From: VBDM01 sp035499735
GTDB taxonomy: Bacteria > Pseudomonadota > Gammaproteobacteria > Burkholderiales > SG8-39
Length of the DNA: 64,000 nt
NCBI GenBank assembly: GCA_035499735.1
Contig: DATJYC010000001.1
Location: 53,765-117,764, forward strand
Reading direction: 5' to 3'
Position 1 is the stretch's first letter; each line of letters begins with the position of its first letter. Of this stretch, positions 16,725-25,624 are shown piece by piece. The notes beneath the pieces are model-generated. The model was not told where the DNA came from. It saw only the letters and a list, made by a program, of their open reading frames with translations, and ran no database searches. Made by a program: the position numbers and the translations under genes.

Positions 16725-17213
16725 TTATTCGCGGGACGCCCTGGTCAGCGAGTCGAGCAGGCCGCGCGACGCGTCCTCGAGCATGTCGAGCACCCGCTCG
16801 AAATCCTGCGACCCTCCGTAATAGGGATCGGGGACGTCGTCCTGCGCGAACGACTTCGCGTACGACATCATGAGCTTCATCTTCCCGGCGGCGACCGGCT
16901 GCGCCAGCCGCGAGAGCGCTCGCAGGTGGCCGCGGTCCATTGCGATGACCACGTCGAAGCGCTCGAAGTCCGCGCGCTCGACCCTGCGGGCGCGCAAGCC
17001 GCTCAGGTCGTAGCCGCGCTGCGAGGCCGCCTCCTGGGCGCGCGGGTCGGGCGGCTGGCCGACGTGATAGTCGTGCGTCCCGGCGGAATCGGCGACGATC
17101 GCCTCCGACATTCCCGCGTCGGCGACGAGCTTGCGAAAGATCCCTTCGGCGGTCGGCGAGCGGCAGATGTTCCCGGTACAGACGAACAGAACGCCTATCG
17201 GCCTCGCGCGCAT
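16725..17213 (-). CDS. Low-molecular-weight protein-tyrosine phosphatase
   Basis: 162-residue phosphatase with the P-loop Cys12-x5-Arg18 (FVCTGNICRSPTAEG) close to the N-terminus and the acid loop DVPDPYYGG with the general-acid Asp. The ATG at 17213 gives the family N-terminus; an upstream in-frame GTG at 17249 would add 12 residues without support. It stands alone, convergent with rne (9-base gap). In this family some members control exopolysaccharide kinases and others have general roles; no kinase gene is nearby. Confidence 0.9.
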   Translation of the reverse strand: MRARPIGVLFVCTGNICRSPTAEGIFRKLVADAGMSEAIVADSAGTHDYHVGQPPDPRAQEAASQRGYDLSGLRARRVERADFERFDVVIAMDRGHLRALSRLAQPVAAGKMKLMMSYAKSFAQDDVPDPYYGGSQDFERVLDMLEDASRGLLDSLTRASRE

Positions 17214-17269
17214 CGCACACCCAACCTTGGATAGAATCTCGAAGCGCACACTATAGCCGCTGAGGACAT

Positions 17270-18244
17270 ATGGACCGCAATCACCTACTGGCGATCGCCG
17301 CGGCGGGATGCATCGCGCTCTCGCCCGGCGCCGGCGTGGCCCAGGACTGGCCGGCCCGGCCGATACGCGTGGTCATCCCTTTCGCCGCGGGAAGCGTCTC
17401 CGAGGCCCTGTTCCGCACCATGACGCCCGGTGTCGAGTCCGATCTGGGACAGCGGTTCGTCCTCGAGAGCAAGCCCGGGGCCGACGGAGCAATAGGCGCG
17501 GGTGAGGTCGTGCGCGCGGCGCCCGACGGATACACGCTGCTGCTCGGGCCCACCGCCGTGTTCGCCGTCATCCAGCACATGTTCCCGGGCCTGGGTTTCG
17601 ACCCGCTCGCCGCGCTCGATCCGATCTCGCTGCTCGCCGATGCGCCGCTGCTCGCCGTGGTCGGCGCGGACGTCCCTGCAAAGTCGCTCGAGGATCTTGC
17701 GCGCTACGTGCGAGCGAGCCCCGGAAAGTACAACTACGGATCCCCCGGATCGGGGTCGCCCGCCCACCTCACCGGCGCGGCATTCTCGCAGCAGACGGGC
17801 AACGCGGTGGTCTACGTCCCCTACAAGGGCACGCCGCCCATGGTCCAGGCGCTGCTCGCCGGCGATATCCAGATGGCCTTTCCCACCTTGACCGGCATCA
17901 TCGGACCGATAAGGGCAGGAAAGCTGCGCGTCCTCGCGGTGATGGCGCGCGAGCGCATGGCGGAGCTTCCCGATGTGCCGACCACGATCGAGGCCGGATT
18001 CCCGCAGCTGGTCGGCGGCAACTGGTGGGTCCTGGCCGCGCCCCACGGCACCCCTGCGCGCATCATCGAGCGCCTCGCCGCAGATTTCCGCAGGGCGCTC
18101 GCCGACGGCGCGGTGCGCAAGCGCCTCGGCGAGCTCGGCCATGTCCCGATTGGACTCGCACCCGCCGAAACCGCTGCCTTCCTCAAGTCGGAGTCGGCGC
18201 GCTACAAGGCCATCGTCGAGCGCGGCGGCATCAAGCCGGAGTGA
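17270..18244 (+). CDS. Bug-family (TctC-like) periplasmic substrate-binding protein
   Basis: 324-residue receptor of the tripartite tricarboxylate transporter family. Its signal peptide ends near GVAQD (about residue 25). The start of the mature domain, WPARPIRVVIPFAAGSVSE, and the APDGYTLLLG and VYVPYKGTPPM motifs are diagnostic of Bug proteins. No TctA/TctB membrane genes are present, which is usual for the expanded Bug families of Burkholderiales. Its stop overlaps the GTG start of an M24-like gene, so the two and the next gene form one unit, perhaps for uptake and hydrolysis of the same compound. The ligand is unknown. Confidence 0.9.
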   Translation: MDRNHLLAIAAAGCIALSPGAGVAQDWPARPIRVVIPFAAGSVSEALFRTMTPGVESDLGQRFVLESKPGADGAIGAGEVVRAAPDGYTLLLGPTAVFAVIQHMFPGLGFDPLAALDPISLLADAPLLAVVGADVPAKSLEDLARYVRASPGKYNYGSPGSGSPAHLTGAAFSQQTGNAVVYVPYKGTPPMVQALLAGDIQMAFPTLTGIIGPIRAGKLRVLAVMARERMAELPDVPTTIEAGFPQLVGGNWWVLAAPHGTPARIIERLAADFRRALADGAVRKRLGELGHVPIGLAPAETAAFLKSESARYKAIVERGGIKPE

Positions 18245-19359
18245 GCGCCTTGCCCGAGCGACTTCGCGCCGAGCGGCGAGCGCGCCTCGCCGCAGCGATG
18301 GCGACGGAGGGCATGGATGTCCTCGTCGTTGCCGGAGACCCGTGGCGCAGCGACTACCTGCGTTACGCGGCCGACCTCGCCCCGGGCGAAGGTCAGGTCT
18401 TCGCTTTCGTCGAGGCAGGACGGGCGGTTCGCGTGGTCGCGGACTCCCCCGCCGAAGCGGAGCGCTTCCGCGCGGAGCAGCGCGACCTGCAGGTCACCTG
18501 GTCGCTTTCGCCGATCGAAGAAGCCGAAGCCGCCATACGTTCGCTGGCTGGCGCGCGGATCGCGCTCGCCCCGGCCGCTGCGATCCCCTTTCGCCTCGCC
18601 GCCGGCCCCCTGCGCTCCAGCGTTGCGTCCGCGACGGCGTTGCTCGATCGGCTCATGCTGCGCAAGTCCTCCCTCGAGATCGACGCGCTCCGCCGCGCCG
18701 CGGCCCTCGCCGACGACGGCTACGCCGTATTCCGCGAAGCGGCGCGCCCGGGCCGCCCGGAATATGCCCTGGTCGCGGAGGTCGAGGCCTTCTTTCGCTC
18801 GCGCGGCTGCCCGGAGAATTTTCAGATTCTCGGCTCCGGCGGCCGCGAGGTTCGCGGCATGCACCCGCCGACCGAGAGGCGCCTCGCGCCGGGCGACCTC
18901 GTGACGACCGAGCTGACGCCATGCATCCAGGGCTACTACGCGCAGATCTGCCGCACACTGGTGCTCGGCGCGGCGAGCGAGGCCCAGCTGCGCGCCTTCG
19001 CCGTGTACGACGAGGCGCTCGCTGCGGGGATCGCCGCCGTGCGCCCCGGAGCGACCGCCGGAGAAATCGCACGCGCCCAGAACGAAGTGTTCCGCCGCCG
19101 CGGCCTGGGCGAATACGTGACTTCGGAGTACACGCGGGTTCGCGGGCACGGCCTCGGGCTGTACGTGGACGGGCGCCCGGCGCTGCTCGAGGACGTCGGG
19201 CTCGTTCTCGAGCCCGACATGACCCTCGTTGTGCATCCGAACACCTACCACCCCGAGGTCGGCTACTTCGTTCACGGCGATTCGGTCCGGGTCACCGAAA
19301 ACGGGTGCGAAGTGCTGACCCGCGCCCCGCGGCGGCTGTTTTCCGTTTCTCCCGGGTGA
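18241..19359 (+). CDS. M24/creatinase-fold protein with altered metal site
   Basis: 372-residue protein with an N-terminal creatinase-like domain (about 1-140) and a C-terminal pita-bread M24 domain. Of the five metal ligands of Xaa-Pro peptidases only His303 (VRGHGLGLYV) is kept. The two Asp positions read Glu224 (TTELTP) and Gln235 (YYAQICRT); the two Glu positions read His332 (VVHPNTY) and Gly346 (VHGDSVRVTE). It is therefore unlikely to be a standard dimetal aminopeptidase. Creatinase itself is a metal-free member of the fold, so an amidino- or amide-hydrolase is possible. The GTG start at 18241 overlaps the stop of the Bug receptor gene (GTGA). Confidence 0.8.
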   Translation: MSALPERLRAERRARLAAAMATEGMDVLVVAGDPWRSDYLRYAADLAPGEGQVFAFVEAGRAVRVVADSPAEAERFRAEQRDLQVTWSLSPIEEAEAAIRSLAGARIALAPAAAIPFRLAAGPLRSSVASATALLDRLMLRKSSLEIDALRRAAALADDGYAVFREAARPGRPEYALVAEVEAFFRSRGCPENFQILGSGGREVRGMHPPTERRLAPGDLVTTELTPCIQGYYAQICRTLVLGAASEAQLRAFAVYDEALAAGIAAVRPGATAGEIARAQNEVFRRRGLGEYVTSEYTRVRGHGLGLYVDGRPALLEDVGLVLEPDMTLVVHPNTYHPEVGYFVHGDSVRVTENGCEVLTRAPRRLFSVSPG

Positions 19360-19363
19360 GCGC

Positions 19364-20410
19364 GTGCGGCGCGGACTGATCAGCTGGTCGCGCGAGGAGG
19401 TTCCGGCCCCGGTGCTCGACGGCCGCCTCGCGCGCCTCCAGGCAAGAATGCGTGAGGCGGGACTCGGCGTGCTCCTGATCTACACTTCTTTCGCCCGTCC
19501 GAGCGCCGTCGCCTGGCTCACGCACTTCGTTCCCTACTGGAACGAAGGCCTCCTCGTCGTGCCGCCGGCGGGCGCACCCACGCTGCTCGCGGCGTTCTCG
19601 AAACGCATGCACGACTGGATCCGCAGCGTGAGCCACGTGGGCGAGGTCAGGTCGGTCGCAGCCCTAGGCCGCGCCGCGGTCGACATGGTCGAGAACCTCC
19701 CGGCGGCTTCGGCGGTCGGGGTAATTGAGCTCGACGCCCTGCCCTGGACGGTGGCCGAGCCCCTGCTCGCTTGCTGCGGAGAGCGCCTGACAGACGCGAG
19801 CGAGCTCTTCGCGTCGATACGCCAGCCCGCGGACGATACCGAGATCAGGCTCGCGCAGAAAGCCGCGGACATCGCCGGAAGGGCGATCGCCTCGATTCCA
19901 CACGGGGCGGTGCGCGCATCCGAAGTCCTCGCCGCAATCGAAAGGTCGGTGCGGCACGACGGCGCGGAGGAAGTGCTGCAGCGGATCGCACCGGACCTCG
20001 GCGGGGGAACGACGCTGCGGCGCCTCGAAGGCGACTGCCATCTCGGCGGGCGCTATGCGATCGAGCTGTCGATCGCGTACAAGGCGGCCTGGGTGCGCGT
20101 CGCGCGCTGCCTTTCCCCGAACGCTCCGCCATCGTGGAAGCAGGCGCAGCGATGGACCTCGGACTGGGCGACCGGGACTACCGGCGTATCGGGCGGACCG
20201 CCTCCGGGCGCCTTGGCATTCTGGACGCTAGAAGCCTGCGTAGGGACCCGTCCGTTCTCGGTCGTAGGAAGCGCCATAGGCCCGCGCGGGACGGTGGCCC
20301 CCGGCACCCTCGCCTGCTACGCCGTCCAGCTTCAGCTCGCGGACGGCCCCTGGCTGAGCGGCGGGCCGGTAGTCGTCGGGGGCGAGGGGCCCGGGCGGCT
20401 CCTCGCCTAG
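19364..20410 (+). CDS. Second, more degenerate M24/creatinase-like protein
   Basis: 348-residue protein starting at a GTG four bases after the preceding stop. The N-terminal half (LARLQARMREAGLGVLLIY, WLTHFVPYW, GVIELDALPW) is a creatinase N-terminal domain. The second half aligns only loosely with M24: the Asp-ligand region reads RYAIELSIAYKAAWVRVARC and no HGxG or paired Glu motifs are seen. It also appears shorter than the usual 380-400. A partner or regulatory subunit of the first M24-like protein is one possibility. Its stop shares CTAG with the convergent uvrB stop. Confidence 0.65.
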   Translation: MRRGLISWSREEVPAPVLDGRLARLQARMREAGLGVLLIYTSFARPSAVAWLTHFVPYWNEGLLVVPPAGAPTLLAAFSKRMHDWIRSVSHVGEVRSVAALGRAAVDMVENLPAASAVGVIELDALPWTVAEPLLACCGERLTDASELFASIRQPADDTEIRLAQKAADIAGRAIASIPHGAVRASEVLAAIERSVRHDGAEEVLQRIAPDLGGGTTLRRLEGDCHLGGRYAIELSIAYKAAWVRVARCLSPNAPPSWKQAQRWTSDWATGTTGVSGGPPPGALAFWTLEACVGTRPFSVVGSAIGPRGTVAPGTLACYAVQLQLADGPWLSGGPVVVGGEGPGRLLA

Positions 20411-22458
20411 CCCGGAGTGCTCGCCGGCGCCTCGTCCTCGGGCGAGGCGCCGAAGAAGCCGCGCCTGAGCTCGCCCAGGCGGTCGCGCGCCTCCGCCGCC
20501 TTCTCGAACTCCAGATTGCGAGCGTACTCGAGCATCTGCCTTTCCAGTCGCTTGATCTCCCGCCCGAGCTGCCTCTCCGACATCGACTCGTAGCGCGCCC
20601 GTTCCTGCGCGGCTTTCAGCTGCAGCCCTCCGCCCTCAATGTCGCGCGCACCCTCGATCATGTCGCGCACCTGCTTCGAGATGCCGGTGGGCGTGATGCC
20701 GCGCTTCGCGTTGAACTCGATCTGCTTGGCCCGGCGCCGGTCCGTCTCCCCGATCGCCCGCTCCATCGAGTCGGTAACGGTATCCGCGTAGAGGATGGCC
20801 ATTCCGTTCAGGTGGCGCGCCGCCCTGCCTATGGTCTGGATGAGCGAGCGCTCCGAGCGCAGGAACCCTTCCTTGTCCGCGTCGAGAATGGCGACCAGCG
20901 ACACCTCCGGGAGATCCAACCCCTCGCGCAGCAGATTGATGCCGACGAGCACGTCGAATTTTCCCAAACGCAGGTCCCGGATGATCTCGACCCGCTCGAC
21001 CGTCTCGACCTCCGAATGCAGGTAGCGGACCTTGACGCCGTGCTCGGCGAGGTAGTCGGTAAGCTCCTCGGCCATGCGCTTGGTCAGCGTGGTGACTAGC
21101 ACGCGTTCGTCGCGCCCGACACGCAGGTTGATCTCGCCGAGGAGGTCGTCGACTTGCGTCGAGGCGGGACGCACCTCGAGCACCGGATCGACAAGCCCTG
21201 TCGGCCGCACCACCTGCTCCACGATCTGCCCTGACCGTTCGCGCTCGTAATCCGCCGGCGTGGCCGAAACGAACACGGTCTGGCGCATCACTCTTTCGAA
21301 CTCCTCGAACTTGAGCGGACGATTGTCGAGCGCCGAGGGCAGCCGGAAGCCGTACGCGACGAGGTTCTCCTTGCGTGAGCGGTCGCCCCGGTACATGCCT
21401 CCGAGCTGCCCGATGGTGACGTGCGACTCGTCGATGAACATGAGGGCGTTCGGAGGGAGGTAGTCGATGAGGGTCGGCGGGGGCTCGCCTTCCTTCCTGC
21501 CCGAGAGGTGACGCGAGTAGTTCTCTATTCCCTTGCAGAAGCCGAGCTCGTTCAGCATCTCCAGGTCGAAGCGCGTGCGCTGCTCTAACCTCTGCGCCTC
21601 GAGGAGCTTGCCCGCCTTCTGGAAGTGGTCGATGCGCTCGGCGAGCTCGACCTTGATGGCCTCGATCGCCCTCAGCGTCGTCGCGCGCGGCGTCACGTAG
21701 TGGCTCGACGGATAGACCGTGAAGCGCGGCACCCTCTGGCTCGCGTGACCGGTGAGCGGATCGAACAGAGTCAGGCTCTCCACCTCGTCGTCCTCGAGCG
21801 AGATGCGCAGCGCCGTCTCGGAATTCTCCGCCGGAAAGACGTCGAGGACGTCTCCCCGCACGCGGAACGCTCCCCGCTTGAACTCGAGCTCGTTCCTCGT
21901 GTACTGCATCGCCACGAGGCGCGCGATGATGTCGCGCTGCGACAGCTCCTCTTTCTCGCGAACGTGGAGGATCATGCCGTGGTAGTCGACCGGGTCGCCG
22001 ATTCCGTAGATGCACGACACCGTCGCCACGATCACCGCGTCCTCGCGCTCCAGCAGGGACTTGGTTGCCGAGAGCCTCATCTGCTCGATGTGCTCGTTGA
22101 TGCTCGAGTCCTTCTCGATGTAGAGGTCGCGAGACGGGACGTAGGCCTCGGGCTGATAATAATCGTAGTAGGAGACGAAGTACTCGATCGCGTTCTCGGG
22201 GAAGAACTCGCGCATCTCGGCGTAGAGCTGCGCCGCCAGCGTCTTGTTCGGGGCGAGCACCAGCGCCGGCCGTCCGAGGCGCGCGATGACGTTCGCCATC
22301 GTGAACGTCTTCCCCGAGCCGGTGACGCCGAGCAGCGTCTGGTAGGAGAGCCCGTCGCGGATGCCTTCAACGAGCTTCTCGATCGCCTCGGGCTGGTCGC
22401 CCGCCGGCGGGAAGGCCTGGGCGAGCCGGAACGGGCTGTCGGGGAAGGCGAGCATCAT
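20407..22458 (-). CDS. uvrB: Excinuclease ABC subunit B
   Basis: 683-residue DNA-damage helicase of nucleotide-excision repair. Walker A is GVTGSGKTFT (about residues 40-49). The beta-hairpin region with YYDYYQPEAYVP, the helicase motifs (DESHVTIGQLGGMYRGD, QTIGRAARH) and a C-terminal UVR motif for UvrC/UvrA contact are all visible. The frame is open through upstream bioA; the start at 22458 (ATGATG, overlapping the bioA stop) gives the family N-terminus. Co-transcription with biotin genes is a packing effect rather than a known pathway link. Confidence 0.96.
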   Translation of the reverse strand: MMLAFPDSPFRLAQAFPPAGDQPEAIEKLVEGIRDGLSYQTLLGVTGSGKTFTMANVIARLGRPALVLAPNKTLAAQLYAEMREFFPENAIEYFVSYYDYYQPEAYVPSRDLYIEKDSSINEHIEQMRLSATKSLLEREDAVIVATVSCIYGIGDPVDYHGMILHVREKEELSQRDIIARLVAMQYTRNELEFKRGAFRVRGDVLDVFPAENSETALRISLEDDEVESLTLFDPLTGHASQRVPRFTVYPSSHYVTPRATTLRAIEAIKVELAERIDHFQKAGKLLEAQRLEQRTRFDLEMLNELGFCKGIENYSRHLSGRKEGEPPPTLIDYLPPNALMFIDESHVTIGQLGGMYRGDRSRKENLVAYGFRLPSALDNRPLKFEEFERVMRQTVFVSATPADYERERSGQIVEQVVRPTGLVDPVLEVRPASTQVDDLLGEINLRVGRDERVLVTTLTKRMAEELTDYLAEHGVKVRYLHSEVETVERVEIIRDLRLGKFDVLVGINLLREGLDLPEVSLVAILDADKEGFLRSERSLIQTIGRAARHLNGMAILYADTVTDSMERAIGETDRRRAKQIEFNAKRGITPTGISKQVRDMIEGARDIEGGGLQLKAAQERARYESMSERQLGREIKRLERQMLEYARNLEFEKAAEARDRLGELRRGFFGASPEDEAPASTPG

Positions 22459-23768
22459 GTCGAGTCGAGGAGCCTGGCCACGGTGTCCAGCAGGAAATCG
22501 ATTTCTGCCGTGCCGATGGCGTACGGCGGCATCCAGTATACGGTCGAGCCCAGAGGCCGGAGCAGTACCCCGGCGTCGAGCGCCTTCCGCGAGAAATCCC
22601 TCGCGAATCCCGGCCCGGCGCCTTTCACGTCGAACGCCCAGATCATCCCGGTGTTGCGGAAGTGCTCGACCCGGGGATGGGAGCGGACCGCCACGGCGCG
22701 CTGGTTGAGATAGGCCGCGGTGCCACGGTTGCGCTCGAGGACGCCTTCTTCCTCCATGACATCGAGCACGGCGAGCGCTGCGCGGCAGGCGAGCGGGTTG
22801 CCGCTGTAGGAATGCGAATGCAGGAACGCGCGCTCCAGGGCGTCGTCGTAGAACGCCCGGTATACGCGCTCGCTCGCCATCACCACCGACAGGGGCAGGT
22901 AGCCCCCGGTGATGCCCTTGGACAGGCACAGCAGGTCCGGCGCGATCCCCGCCTGCTCGCACGCGAACAACGTGCCCGTGCGCCCGAAGCCGACAGCGAT
23001 CTCGTCGGCGATGAGGAGCACCTCGAAGCGGTCGCAGATTTCCCGCGCCCGCCGCAGGTATTCCGGGTGGTGCATCGCCATGCCCCCGGCGCATTGCACC
23101 AGAGGTTCGACGATCACGGCGGCGGTGCGCTCGGCGTGCCGGTCGAGATGTGCCTGGAGCGCGAGCGCGCAGCGGGCGCCGAACTCCGCGGGCGTCTCGC
23201 CCTCGCGCGCGAGGCGCCAGTCGGGCGACGGCAGCCACGCGCCACTGCGAAGCAGAGGCTCGTAGCAGTCGCGGTACAGCGCGATGTCCGTCACCGACAG
23301 CGCGCCGAGTGTCTCGCCGTGATAGCCGTTGGCGAGAGCCAGGAACTCCGTCTTCCGCGGCCTGCCGGCGTTCCTCCAGTACTGGTGGCTCATCTTGAGC
23401 GCGATCTCGACGGCGGATGCGCCATCCGAGCCGAAGGAGCAGTGGCCCAGGCCGCCCGGCGCGAGCCGCCCCAGCCGCTCGGCGAGCTGGACCGCGGGCG
23501 CATGGGTCAGTCCCGCGAGCATGACGTGCTCCAGCGAGTCGAGCTGAGCGCGGAGCGCCGCGCCGATTCGCGGGTGGCCGTGCCCGAGCAGGTTGACCCA
23601 CCAGGAGCTGATCGCGTCCAGAATGCGCCGGCCCTCGAAGTCGTGGAGCCAGACCCCTTGCGCGAGGCTGATCGGCACCGGCGGCAGCGCCTCATGGTGC
23701 TTCATCTGGGTACACGGATGCCAGACCGCATGCACACTGCGTTCGGCGAGTCCGGCATTCGAACTCAC
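22455..23768 (-). CDS. bioA: Adenosylmethionine-8-amino-7-oxononanoate aminotransferase (BioA)
   Basis: 437-residue PLP aminotransferase that makes 7,8-diaminopelargonate in biotin synthesis, using SAM as amino donor. It shows WHPCTQM near the N-terminus (a BioA hallmark), the SDGASAVEIALKM and NGYHGETLGAL segments, the IADEIAVGFGRTG motif and the PLP lysine in LSKGITGGY. The GTG start at 23768 overlaps the bioD stop (GTGA); the longer upstream reading is not supported. Length matches BioA (about 430). Confidence 0.94.
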   Translation of the reverse strand: MSSNAGLAERSVHAVWHPCTQMKHHEALPPVPISLAQGVWLHDFEGRRILDAISSWWVNLLGHGHPRIGAALRAQLDSLEHVMLAGLTHAPAVQLAERLGRLAPGGLGHCSFGSDGASAVEIALKMSHQYWRNAGRPRKTEFLALANGYHGETLGALSVTDIALYRDCYEPLLRSGAWLPSPDWRLAREGETPAEFGARCALALQAHLDRHAERTAAVIVEPLVQCAGGMAMHHPEYLRRAREICDRFEVLLIADEIAVGFGRTGTLFACEQAGIAPDLLCLSKGITGGYLPLSVVMASERVYRAFYDDALERAFLHSHSYSGNPLACRAALAVLDVMEEEGVLERNRGTAAYLNQRAVAVRSHPRVEHFRNTGMIWAFDVKGAGPGFARDFSRKALDAGVLLRPLGSTVYWMPPYAIGTAEIDFLLDTVARLLDST

Positions 23769-24439
23769 GCCGCCGCCTCGATCAGGTGTCTTCGCAGGAG
23801 AGGAGCGACGTTTTCGGAATGCGGCTCCCTCAGGAAGGGCACGACGCCGAGCAGCGGGCAGCCCAGCCTGTCGTCGAGAGCGCGGATGTTCGCCTCGAGC
23901 TGCGGCATGCGGGGCGCGATGCAGTTCGCCACCCATCCCGCGCAGCGCAGGCCGCTCGCGGCGACCTGCGCACCGGTGAGGAGCGCGTGGTTGAGGCAGC
24001 CCAGGCGCATTCCCACCACCAGCACGACCGGAAGGGCGAGGCGGCGCGCGAGGTCGGAGCCATTGGCGCGCCCGTTGAGCGGCACGAGAAAGCCGCCGAC
24101 GCCTTCGACCACGACGACATCGGCGCGCCGCGACAGGTCTTCATAGGCGCGCGCGATCGCATCGATCTCGATCGCGACACCGGCGAGCTCGGCCGCGATG
24201 TGCGGGGCGATTGCGGCATCGAAGGCGTAGGGGTTCACGAGACTCACGGGTGCCTCGACGGTGCTCGCCGCAACCAGGGCGTCCACGTCGGCCCAGCGGC
24301 CTTCTTCGCTTCCCGCGGCGACCGGCTTCATTCCGACCGTCGAGTTCCCGGCCGACGCGAAGGCCCGCAGGAGCGCGCAAGCAACGAGCGTCTTGCCGAC
24401 CCCCGTGTCGGTCCCCGTCACGAAGTAGCCCCGGCCCAC
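23765..24439 (-). CDS. bioD: Dethiobiotin synthetase
   Basis: 224-residue ATP-dependent carboxylase that closes the ureido ring of biotin. The N-terminus YFVTGTDTGVGKT is the BioD P-loop; VVEGVGGFLVPL and the NCIAPRMP segment fit the family. GTG 24439 was chosen because it places the P-loop right at the N-terminus as usual. A TTG at 24451, overlapping the bioF stop (TTGA), would add four residues and is equally possible. No bioB or bioC is present in this window. Confidence 0.93.
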   Translation of the reverse strand: MGRGYFVTGTDTGVGKTLVACALLRAFASAGNSTVGMKPVAAGSEEGRWADVDALVAASTVEAPVSLVNPYAFDAAIAPHIAAELAGVAIEIDAIARAYEDLSRRADVVVVEGVGGFLVPLNGRANGSDLARRLALPVVLVVGMRLGCLNHALLTGAQVAASGLRCAGWVANCIAPRMPQLEANIRALDDRLGCPLLGVVPFLREPHSENVAPLLRRHLIEAAA

Positions 24440-24447
24440 GTCGTCGC

Positions 24448-25623
24448 TCAAGCGTGAGCCTCGGCGCCGCGGGCGCAGGCTTCGCGCAGTGCCCCCGTGA
24501 GGCGGGCAATGTCCTCCTCGCTGTGCGCCGCCGAAAGCGAGATCCGCAGGCGCGCCGTGCCCTCGGGTACGGTCGGCGGGCGGATCGCCGGAACCAGTAT
24601 CCCTCGCTCGCGCAGCGCGCCGGCCGCGTCGAGCGCCCTGGCGTTGGCGCCGAGGACGAGCGGCTGGATCGGCGTATCCGATCGCCCGAGGCGGGGCTCG
24701 ACGTCGCTCAGCAGGCGCTTGAGAGACCCGATGTGCGCCCTCAGCCGTTCCCGCCGCCATTCGTCGTCGCGGATCAGCTGGAGGCTGGCCTCCACGGCGG
24801 CGCAGAGCAACGCGGGCGTCGCCGTGGTGTAGATATAGGTTCGCGCCCGCTGCAGCACGGTCTCGACGATGTCCGGCGCGCCGGCGACAAAGGCGCCGGA
24901 AACCCCTGCGGCCTTTCCCAGGGTACCGACATAGACGAGACGCGGCGATTGCGCGGAGAAATACGCCGGCGAGCCCCGTCCTTCGGGACCGAGGACGCCG
25001 AAGCCGTGCGCATCGTCGAGCACCAGCAGCGCGTCGTGGCGCTCGCACAGATCCAGCAGACCCGGGAGCGGCGCGATGTCGCCGTCCATGCTGAACACGC
25101 CGTCGGTGACGACGAGCCTGGCCCCGCCGCCGTAGGACGCTAGCGCGCGAGACAGGAAATCGACGTCGCCATGCGGATAGCGCACAACCTGGGCGCGCGA
25201 CAGGCGAACCCCGTCGATCAGAGACGCATGGTTCAGGGCGTCGGAGTACACGACATCCTCCGGTCCCGCGAGGGCTGTGATGACGCCGATATTCGCCTGA
25301 TAACCGCTCGAGAAGAGGAGCGCCCGCGGCATCCGAACAAATTCGGCGAGCGCAGACTCGAGGCGATCGTGCTCCGCGCTGTGCCCGCTCAGGAGGTGCG
25401 ACGCTCCCTGCCCTATTCCGTGGCGCCGCGCCGCGACGACCGCTGCTTCCACGACGCGCGGGTGATTGGCAAGCCCAAGGTAGTCGTTGCTGCAGAACGC
25501 GACGTACTCTCGCCCCTCGACCCGTATGCGGGGCCCCTGAGCGCCCTCACGCGCAAGGCGGCGCCGCATCAGGCCCGCGCGACCGATCGCGGCGAGCCGG
25601 TCGGCGATGAGTTCGAAGATCAC
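24448..25623 (-). CDS. bioF: 8-amino-7-oxononanoate synthase (BioF)
   Basis: 391-residue PLP enzyme that condenses pimeloyl-ACP/CoA with alanine, the first step of biotin ring assembly. It has the FCSNDYLGLANHPRV and GSGGSR-like (GQGASHLLSGH) segments, the DDAHGFGVLG motif and the PLP lysine in GTLGKAAGVSGAF. It starts with GTG 25623, one base after the aldolase stop. It heads a bioF-bioD-bioA run in which each junction overlaps or nearly so. Confidence 0.94.
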   Translation of the reverse strand: MIFELIADRLAAIGRAGLMRRRLAREGAQGPRIRVEGREYVAFCSNDYLGLANHPRVVEAAVVAARRHGIGQGASHLLSGHSAEHDRLESALAEFVRMPRALLFSSGYQANIGVITALAGPEDVVYSDALNHASLIDGVRLSRAQVVRYPHGDVDFLSRALASYGGGARLVVTDGVFSMDGDIAPLPGLLDLCERHDALLVLDDAHGFGVLGPEGRGSPAYFSAQSPRLVYVGTLGKAAGVSGAFVAGAPDIVETVLQRARTYIYTTATPALLCAAVEASLQLIRDDEWRRERLRAHIGSLKRLLSDVEPRLGRSDTPIQPLVLGANARALDAAGALRERGILVPAIRPPTVPEGTARLRISLSAAHSEEDIARLTGALREACARGAEAHA

Positions 25624-25624
25624 G

